From: Nectonema munidae
Taxonomy: Eukaryota; Nematomorpha; Nectonematoida; Nectonematidae
NCBI GenBank assembly: GCA_030549495.1
Contig: JAUIRK010000235.1
Location: 744,001 to 808,000 of the forward strand
Length of the DNA: 64,000 nt
Direction: 5' to 3'
The position numbers and the translations under genes were made by a program. Of the stretch, positions 56,737-64,000 are shown in pieces. The notes below the pieces were generated by a model. It was given only the letters and a program-made list of their open reading frames with translations, searched no databases and was not told where the DNA came from. Position 1 is the first letter of the stretch. The number at the start of each line of letters is the position of its first letter.

Positions 56737-58253
56737 CTAGTCCGAATTTTTGATAAAAAAAAGCCCTGATCTTTCTGCTTCTACACTTGTAGGCTTGATT
56801 GTAAGAAGTGCAGACAACAACTTGTTCAAATTTTTGGTAAGTTTGTCTGTTGCTTCATAAAGTTTAAAATCTCTATCAACATCAAATACTCCATCATCAA
56901 TAAATTGATCAGTATTTGAGGTTTTTGTACATCCAAGTTTATTTATTTCCTTAAAGTATTCTTCGAGCAAAGGATCATTAGTTGAAGATGACGCTTTATT
57001 TTGTTTTTCATCAGGTTCAACTGTTTTTTCATTGTTTCTTGGTGAATATGGATAAAGACGTTTGTAAATTTCTTTAGCACTTTTTTTTAATAAAGTGTGT
57101 GATGCTGCCTGAAATTTAGTTGATTCTAAGGTTAAATAATTTGGATTGTGTAAATACTGGAGCAAACCTTAAAGTTCTCTTTGCCTTCGACTCAAGTATC
57201 GATCAATTATAACTTGTCTAAAATCTTTCTAGCATATTCGAAAGACTATTCCAGCGTGTTTTAACATTTAAAATTAAATTCAAACGCTGACCTTGAAATT
57301 GGTCTGAAACAAAATCTTGTAATTAATCATTTTTAAGTGGCGACTTTCTGAAGCTTCGGCAAATTTTTCTTACTTTAGCAATTATTTTATCAAAATATTC
57401 GTGAACTTTTATTTCTATATCAGGAGATTCAAATTCAACTACGTTTTCTTCTTCCTCTTGTTCCACGTCATCATTTTCATTTATAATTGAATTTTGATTG
57501 TTTGGTGCTTTGTCACTTTGAAATTTGCTAATCTTAGTATATAAAACATCACAAACGCCTAGATTGATAGCATGCGCTAAACACACCTGATGAAGTGGCT
57601 GGATATCCTTGCCAAACTTTAACATAAATGAAGCAGTACAGTTTGAAGTAGTACAAACCACAATATCGCGATTAAGAGTGATATTAAATTCTTCTAAGCA
57701 ATTTTTAACCAAATTAATGGCAGTTTTACTATCAAAAGCGTCTTTAACAGAAGCCAGACCTAAATTACAAAACGTTTTGTCATCGTGAACATTAATATTA
57801 ACATACCTTCTATTTTGTTTAGAAGTGTATTCATCTAACGTATACCGCTTACCTTCTAGAATTTCTTTCTCAAAAAAATTGGCCAACTCTTTCTTTTTTT
57901 TTAAATAAAAATTCATCATACAATCTTTAATACCATTATTTGAAGTTGGTATTTTTTGTCATACTGAAACTTTGCAAAACTTCTTTGAATAAATTTACTT
58001 TTAGCAATAGCACGAAAACTCAAACCATCTTCACAAGTAAGTCTTACAACTTCTTCATCCAGCGAGTTATTATTTTTCATAAAAACTGGAATAGTTTTCG
58101 GTTTTTTTATTTCAGGTTTAATGCCATTTTGTTCTTCCTCTTTTATTTCTCCGTGATTTGTTTTATAATGTTTCAGTAGTCCTGAAGTACTTCCACCAGA
58201 ACAGATTATTTTTCCTTTGCAATATAAACACTCCGCTTCATTCTTTGACGTCT
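56737..58253 (-). mobile_element. hAT transposase, ZBED1-like, with BED zinc finger
   Basis: On the minus strand 58253-57925 is an open frame with a BED finger: EAECLYCKGKIICSGGSTSG, LLKHYKTNHGE (C-x2-C...H-x4-H), then GLSFRAIAKSKFIQRSF. After a frame change, 57919-57323 gives TLDEYTSKQNRRYVNINVHD, LGLASVKDAFDSKTAINLVK, VVCTTSNCTASFMLKFGKD and HQVCLAHAINLGVCDVLY. Here the usual T-DNASNM reads TTSNCTASF, so a catalytic-region Asp is lost. Segment 57165-56737 ends LLSALLTIKPTSVEAERSGL, the dimerisation motif. About 160 bp between 57323 and 57165 is degenerate. Terminal repeats were not found. Confidence 0.82.
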
Positions 58254-59399
58254 TTTTATATAAAAAATTAAAGCTAGAAAGTACAGTTTTTAAATTATAA
58301 AGAAAGCAAAAATATATGTAAAAAAGACTTACGAAGGGAAAACAAATTATGTACGCTATAAAATTAAAAATAAAACTAAATATTGTAGATAAAATGGCGC
58401 TGAGTCTTCATAAATAAATAAAAGTTGTAAAGAAAATAAATTGAATAAAAGCTACAGATATATATCTGAAGAAGGTCATAGTGACCGAATTATTATTGCT
58501 GGTATTTTGTTAAATAAAAGATTTACTCAACGTTTTCAAAACTAAATATTTTATTAACTTTTTGAGAGAGATATATAGACAGCAAAAAGATGCAATGAAA
58601 TTGACGTTTTTGATTTATTATAAACAGATGTACACTCTTTCTTTCTAAATCCTAACAATGCCGAAATTGACTTATGGAAATTCCATTTTGGGATGCCTTC
58701 CCTCAACTTGGACCAACAAAATAGACGATCTCGTGTATAAACTTTTTAGGACTGTTTATGGCAACCCTTTCACTATTGCTCATACCCGGACCTCCTTTTC
58801 TTGGTTCCAGAAAAGGTTGGAGAAATTAAATAAAAAGTTTATTGAAAAATTAAGAACACACAAGCATTGCCCACAATTATGCCAAGCTTGGGAGCTCACG
58901 CAAACGCAGGCCGAAGCGTTCTTGGGGGTATATGCTAAAAAAAAAGAGAGAAAAGTTATCCTAGGTGACTACCCATATACAATAGCTACCGAGCAATAGG
59001 GAATTCTGCGTTCTGCGATATAGTTCTGTTTTTTCTGAGTTCTAGATCCGCCTACTTAAATTTAGGATTGGCACAAGGTATAAGTCCCAAAACAGTTTCA
59101 TGTTACGAGCTAGGTTAGGCATAGTCGGTAATCTGGCCTCTGTAGGAGTCTGCTTGTAGGACCGTCTATACATTCCAATTTTAAAACATATATCCTAGGA
59201 ATATTTTCCACATCCATCTGTACTAATAGATTATTATGTGGAGCAAAAAAGAGCAGGAATGGATGTGGAAAATAGTAGTTCATAGTTTATCTTCCTTCTG
59301 TAAGCTTAGCGCCGATAAAGATGAATCTAAGCAATTTGTTTTTATTTTTATCCACTCCCTTGCCTACATGAGAAAAAGCGAACAAAACTCGCCACAATG
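58254..59399. other. No recognised gene; one unassigned open frame
   Basis: The plus-strand frame 58658-58999 (113 codons; landmarks NSILGCLPSTWTNKIDDLV, KNKKF-free basic middle, HCPQLCQAWELTQTQAEAFL) has a more gene-like composition than its surroundings. It starts with a good ATG context, but I cannot place it in a family. The rest is AT-rich. Confidence 0.3.
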
Positions 59400-59407
59400 C
59401 TCTAGCC

Positions 59408-61994
59408 CAGTGGTTCTTAACCTTTTTTCTATAATTCCCCATTTTTTAGTGAGCGAACTCTCAATTTCCCACCACAGTTATCGTTCACTAAAAAAGGTAA
59501 TTTTAACCTATTCAGTGTTTAGTGGGTAAATATATATTTTGCTTTTTGTGTCATTTTACAAACTCGAAATTTTGTTTATATGCTAAATTTATTTCTTTAA
59601 AAAAAACTTTTTTTATCAAACATAGAATGAACGTTATTTTTCTTATAAACATATTTTTGTAAGATATATTATTTGTATTAAATTAAAAACTATTTGGAGA
59701 TTATTTTTTTAAAGCAAACGTCATCATGAATATAGTATCAGAGCAATAAAGTTAAATTGAAGACCGCTGTATTAAAAAGATGAGGCATTTCTATTATAAA
59801 ATATATATCAATTAGATTTTTTTCATAATTTATTAGCAAAATAAAATGAAAAAATGCAACACGATCGGTTTCAATGCGATTTCGCAATTTGTTTTGCATT
59901 GACCAGTGCCTCAATATTTGGCTTGATTTTTGAAATTGCGCAGCGCAAATCAGATTCAAGATCAATCAGGCGGTTTCGCGATTTTATTTTGATTTGAGCG
60001 ATGCTTGAAAACCGAGACTAGCACAGGTACGTTGGAGGAAATGCAAATAGAAGTGTGAGAGCGGAGAAAGCTACGCGAGGATACAAGTCATGCATGGTAG
60101 CCCAGAATGCGTTTGATTTTTGTTTGCAAAAACAGCCTTTGCTCATGAGTGATTTATCAAATCTAAAAACTGTTCTATGACGTTGTTCGCTCCTTCTGGA
60201 AAGTTGTTAACTTGGAAACAGAATGGATCTCTTGTTAACACGAGTATTGGGTTATTGATCTTGAAGTCAGAGAAATAGCGATTAAACTTGTCCAGAAGCC
60301 TGTTGAGGTAAATGTCGGTGTTGTTTTTAAGTACATCGCTAACGCCACCTGCAGTTTCACTGATTCGAGCCAACGTTGGAAAAAACGTTGCACTGCGGCC
60401 AGTTTCAAACTTTCCTCGCCAAAGATCAAGTCTCGAGACGAAAGCGTTTACTTTGTATCGATGTCCAATTATATTGCAATCCGGGCCCTGTAGCTTTCGG
60501 TTAAGCTCATTAAGGTGACTAAACATATCTGCGAGAAATGCCAGCCTGTGCTAGAATTCCTTATAAGAAACAATAGTTTTTAAATCTTCTTTATTTCTTT
60601 CTTCCAAGAACTGTATCACTTCAGGGAGCAAATGCACAAGCCTACTCAACATATCGCCTTTTGACAGCCAACGCACAGGACATTGGAACAAGAGTCCTTT
60701 GTAGTCGGATTCCAAATCCTGGCACAACCGTCGAGAGCGCTTGCTTTAACATAATTTACAATCCTAATAGCCGCATCAAGCGTTTCTTTAAGCGGTTGAG
60801 TCATTGTTCTTGACGCAAGCGCTTCTCGATGTATAATACAGTGCTGTGTCACTACCTTAGGATTTTTTTGCTTCACTAGTTGTGCAAATCCAGACCTCAC
60901 ACCCAACATAACAGGAGCTCCATCTGTGCAAACATGGACAAGTTTGTCACAGTCCAATCCTTCCTTTTTAAAAAAATCGTTAACAAGCTGCATGACATCG
61001 ATAGCTTGAGTTGTTGTTTCTAGTGAGCGGCAAAATAATAAGTCTTCTTCGATGTTTTGATTGAAGACGTAACGAAGAAAGACAATTAGTTTAGACAAAT
61101 TCGCCACATCCACAGACACATCTAATTGAATAGCAAAGACAGGAGACGCTTTCACTCTTGCCAAGAGTTGCAAATTGATATTGGACGACATATCAAAAAT
61201 GTGTGACTTAACCCTATTGTTGGATAGAGAAATTTGTTTCATCTTCGCCAAGCAAAATATCAGCACATGAGATGAGGCACGCCTTTATGAGCGTTTCTGC
61301 GATGCTATGTGGTTTCTTTGCCTTTGCTACCAGAAGAAAAACAGCATACGATAAGTGCACGATTGCTCTTGACTCAGTTTGAAATTTTCCGTCATGGTCC
61401 ATCTCCACTTTCTTCAAACAGTTTGTTTTTGATTCAAAAAATTGTCTCTTACTGTTAGCAAGCTCAGGGTGTACAATGTACATGGCAGAGATGCATCTTC
61501 AGTTGATGATGCTTCATTGAATCATTACTGAGCGTTTTGTGGCAAATAACGCACTGAGGCAACTGTTCGCTGCGTCCTTCAACAAACGTGAATGTCATAA
61601 TTTCTTTTAGCTGATTTTTTCATGCTTCACCCTACTTTCATTATTCTCACTCATAAATTCTTTTTTTCTTTATTCATCTCTATCAAATAGGACAATTAAT
61701 CGTTTTTATTTATTAATATTTGAAAGTGATGGAAAAGATCAAATAAATAATGAAAAAAGTTAATAGAGATGAAATAGACAACAATTAAAAATTTTATAAT
61801 AATTTATCTAATAATAATCAAGCTCATGGATCTCATTACATATATTCTCATACATCAAAAATTTTAATAAAAATTAGGGCCGTGAAATTTATAAAATATT
61901 GATTTTTTAGGCGACACAAACGGATGGAATTCCCCACTTAGCAACATCACCATTCCCCACTAGTGGGGAATTCCCCACCGGTTAAGAAAGACTG
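59408..61994 (-). mobile_element. hAT element (ZBED5-like) with perfect 8-bp target duplication
   Basis: The left end CAGTGGTTCTTAACC and right end GGTTAAGAAAGACTG are inverse repeats matching at 12 of 15 positions. The octamer CTCTAGCC is present exactly on both sides (59400-59407 and 61995-62002). At 2,587 bp it contains a nearly complete transposase on the minus strand. Subterminal ATTCCCCA/TGGGGAATTCCCC phrases occur at both ends. The exact duplication suggests it is younger than the other hATs in the cluster, although its ends and coding region have drifted. Confidence 0.9.
59871..61600 (-). pseudogene. ZBED5-like hAT transposase, almost full length, broken
   Basis: Minus-strand order. 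Segment 61483-61214 has KRQFFESKTNCLKKV, VAKAKKPHSIAETLIKAC. Segment 61266-60646 has FAIQLDVSVDVANLSKLIVF (first catalytic Asp region), DKLVHVCTDGAPVMLGVRSG and VTQHCIIHREALASRTM. A shifted piece follows near 60650-60550 (VRWLSKGDMLSRLVHLLPEV). Segment 60526-60143 has FSHLNELNRKLQGPDCN. Near 60130-60020 lies NAFWATMHDLYPRVAFSALT, with the TYLCE motif turned into TYLC-stop. Finally IKIKSRNRLIDLESDLRCAI, KQIAKSH and a stop at 59871-59873. The family is often domesticated in vertebrates, but this copy is disrupted by frameshifts and at least one stop. Confidence 0.85.
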
Positions 61995-62239
61995 CTCTAG
62001 CCAAATGGTATCAAAGAAATGCGAATATCACGACCTTTGCCGTTGGAAAGAAAGGTATTCGTTGACAACAATCGTAATATGTATTATAATAATTTATCTT
62101 ACGCAGCTTATCGTCATTATTTTTTAGAATACTGTGTGGATATTTTATTGAATATTAATTTTCAATGAGAGGGTCCATAAGGCTGTACTTGGAATTTTAG
62201 CATATATCAAAGATAAAAATGATACGAGAGAGGTTTGAT

Positions 62240-62434
62240 TGATTTTTAAAAAATGAACATCACCACTAAACTCAGAATGGGTATATATGGGAAAAAACTT
62301 TTTATAAGTATTTCGATAAAAATGAAAATCACCACTGAATTCAGCCTATTTGGAAAAAATCTTTGAAATCCAACAAAAGTGAGGAAAACCCCTTAGCAGT
62401 TGGCCGAATAAATTTTACCCAGCACTAATAGAGG
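62240..62434. mobile_element. Relic right end of the satellite-bearing TTAA element family
   Basis: Two degenerate array-B units (TGAACATCACCACTAAACTC; AAAATCACCACTGAATTCAG) are followed by GCCGAATAAATTTTACCCAG and CACTAATAGAGG. This parallels the right terminus at 24800-24838 (GCGAACAAATTTTGCCCATC, ACTAATAGGG). The terminal TTAA is not preserved here. It lies about 360 bp beyond the P450 stop codon. Confidence 0.7.
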
Positions 62435-62793
62435 TACATATTTTACTTGTGTCATTACAATTGAAATAAAACAAAAGATGTTTATTGAAAAATTGTTGTC
62501 TTGAAAAATAAATATTTTCAAGTGTTAAAAAATAAAATTTTCCAAAAAAAAGTAACATATTTTCTTTTAACAAATACCTCTTTACATGAGATCAAAAAGT
62601 TAACTTTAAAGATGAATTTATTTAAAAAACAGGCAAAAAATATATCATTCGAGACATAAGATTTAATGCAGATTTTTGGTGAAACACTTTTATAAAAAAC
62701 TAATTAGATATACATATACTTAGTTAATATATTGAATTCTATGTATGAAAAATAGATGCGTACTTATGGGAAGAATAGCACATTTTGGTAAAT
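62435..62793. other. AT-rich 3' flank of the P450 gene
   Basis: On the minus strand an AATAAA lies at plus positions 62617-62622, about 170 nt beyond the P450 stop, and could be its polyadenylation signal. No other feature was seen. Confidence 0.4.
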
Positions 62794-64000
62794 TTACTTT
62801 CTAGATCTAACTCCAACATAGATTCCAGTTTTGGGATAATTGTTGAAAACTCTTCGCGTTTTGTATTCGCAACCTTTGCCAAAATTTTGCGTTTTTTGCG
62901 TTGGAAAAATGGTGCAATGAGAGAGCAGGTGAATCAAAGCTACTTTAATTTCCATCAGAGCGAGACGTGTTCCAATGCACCTTCTAGGCCCATTCCCAAA
63001 AGTCAGAAATTTGGCGCCAAGCGCAGACTCGCTCTCTTCCACCAAGAAGCGGGTGGGGATGAAGTCACACGAATTCTCCCACAGCTTCTCCAGCTTGTTC
63101 ACGTAGTGAATCGGAATCACGATGTGCGCGTTTTTGGGGATGAAGCAGCCATTGATGACGACGTCTTCAAGTGCTACTCGGTTCGTCTGCAAAACTGGAG
63201 CGTAGTAACGAAGCACTTCTTTGATGAAAGAGTCGAGAAGTTTCAGAGATTTCATGCTTTCAAAAGTTAATTCTGTCCCCTCTTCCCCACTCTTCCCTTT
63301 TGTGTACTGGCTGATTTCGTTAAAGACATCGTTTTGTAGTTGAGGGTTCGTGGCTAAGACGTACAAGCACCAGGCCAAAGCAGTGGATGTTGTTTCATAG
63401 GCTGCCAAAAAGAATAAAATGCAGTTTGCGAAAACATCATCTTGTGTGAAACATTTTCCATTCCCTTTCTCCTCACTTTGCGCTTCTATGAGAAGTTGTA
63501 GGAAGTCTTTTCGAGAGACATTATTCTCTTGCCTCAACTTCATCGTTTCGTAAACAACGTTTTTGAAGAAATCAACATCCCGCTTATCCTGAATATCCGT
63601 GTTGAAGCCTAACACTTTGGAGGCCATAAAGATTTCAGGAAGTAGAAGAGAAAACAAAATTTTGGGCTTGAACAGGGATTCAATGAAGATCTTTTGTGCA
63701 GTTGTAACGAATCTACTCTCTTTCTCATTGTATGAGTCGATTTCAATGCCGAATGCGATTGATGCTATTGAGTCCATCGCGTAATTTCCGCTCATCTCCT
63801 TCGCCTCAATTCCCGAAGGTCTTTCGTTCGTTTCAGAAACGCAATTCCGGTGAAACTTTTCAGCGCACTGCTCAATCAAGGGAATCATCAATTTGAGTTT
63901 TTGTGATGTGAAAGTCGGAATCATGATACGGCGGCTGCGGCGCCAATGCTCGTCTTTAGAAAAGAATAAACTTCGATTTAGGTATTCGTTGTTGAATTCG
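62794..64000 (-). CDS. Cytochrome P450, CYP3-clan-like, 5' end outside window
   Basis: A haem-thiolate monooxygenase, probably anchored in the endoplasmic reticulum (the N-terminal anchor is beyond the edge), acting on xenobiotics or endogenous lipids. The frame is open from the window edge for about 401 codons to the stop at 62794. Helix C reads DEHWRRSRRIMIPTFTSQKL, the I-helix oxygen-binding region AAYETTSTALAW, and the K-helix ExxR EVLRYYAP. The PERF-like region reads FIPTRFL and the haem-binding loop FLTFGNGPRRCIGTRLALME, with the ligand Cys. The PTFTS and the GNGPRRCIG-R-ALM phrases are typical of CYP3A/CYP6/CYP9-like proteins (CYP3 clan). No intron interrupts this part, and GC content is higher than the surroundings. 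An ATG at 63924 is internal (it follows helix C) and not the true start. Intact as far as visible; the only clear host gene here. Confidence 0.95.
   Translation of the reverse strand, partial: EFNNEYLNRSLFFSKDEHWRRSRRIMIPTFTSQKLKLMIPLIEQCAEKFHRNCVSETNERPSGIEAKEMSGNYAMDSIASIAFGIEIDSYNEKESRFVTTAQKIFIESLFKPKILFSLLLPEIFMASKVLGFNTDIQDKRDVDFFKNVVYETMKLRQENNVSRKDFLQLLIEAQSEEKGNGKCFTQDDVFANCILFFLAAYETTSTALAWCLYVLATNPQLQNDVFNEISQYTKGKSGEEGTELTFESMKSLKLLDSFIKEVLRYYAPVLQTNRVALEDVVINGCFIPKNAHIVIPIHYVNKLEKLWENSCDFIPTRFLVEESESALGAKFLTFGNGPRRCIGTRLALMEIKVALIHLLSHCTIFPTQKTQNFGKGCEYKTRRVFNNYPKTGIYVGVRSRK

Noticed and set aside
55739-61994. Domesticated ZBED-type host genes
   Set aside because: The coding regions are broken in several places and lie within transposon termini with target duplications, so they are ordinary hAT insertions.
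62785-63270. Plus-strand 161-codon open frame
   Set aside because: Antisense of the P450 haem-binding and K-helix region; the minus-strand reading explains the sequence fully.

Overview
The window is AT-rich eukaryotic DNA from an invertebrate, most likely an arthropod. It has one clear host gene, a cytochrome P450 of the CYP3 clan running off the right edge on the minus strand. It also has copepod/insect-style LINEs, piggyBac and hAT transposons, tRNA-headed SINEs and short AT-rich introns. A parasitic copepod is my best guess, but only from overall flavour. Almost everything else is transposable-element debris in several layers. I recognised no LTR retrotransposon, retrovirus, Polinton, CRISPR array or rRNA gene.

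Left part (1-16.6 kb): two minus-strand CR1/Jockey-type LINE remnants (1-3.7 kb), a tRNA-derived SINE, and a plus-strand Jockey-like LINE with a strikingly G-poor sense strand (4.9-6.9 kb). An unusual inverted pair of 154-nt exon-like sequences follows at 8.0-8.8 kb, then a foldback, ~140-bp tandem repeats and a perfectly periodic 28-bp minisatellite. At 10.0-11.1 kb there is a decayed copy of an uncharacterised dispersed protein family. Scattered hAT and pogo termini and a hAT C-terminal fragment end near 16.6 kb.

Middle (18-47 kb): a LINE whose reverse transcriptase was cut by a 5.7-kb TTAA-flanked, piggyBac-like non-autonomous element. That element carries two satellite-like tandem arrays and was itself hit by a younger LINE. 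Then come a piggyBac transposase with C-terminal zinc finger (27.0-28.8 kb), a TTAA miniature element, a DUF4371/ZMYM-type hAT (32-34 kb), a near full-length LINE with ORF1 zinc knuckles, endonuclease and RT (35.6-39.5 kb), a BED-type hAT (39.8-41.4 kb) and a second piggyBac element with 16-bp perfect terminal inverted repeats (42.9-46.8 kb).

Right part (47-64 kb): a copy of a second uncharacterised invertebrate protein family (48-49.5 kb), a Penelope-like RT fragment (49.9-50.4 kb), another SINE, and a cluster of four hAT insertions (53-62 kb). Two of these have readable 8-bp target duplications. A relic of the satellite-bearing TTAA element lies next, then the P450. The genes do not form a pathway; the window records repeated nested insertion beside one detoxification-type gene.
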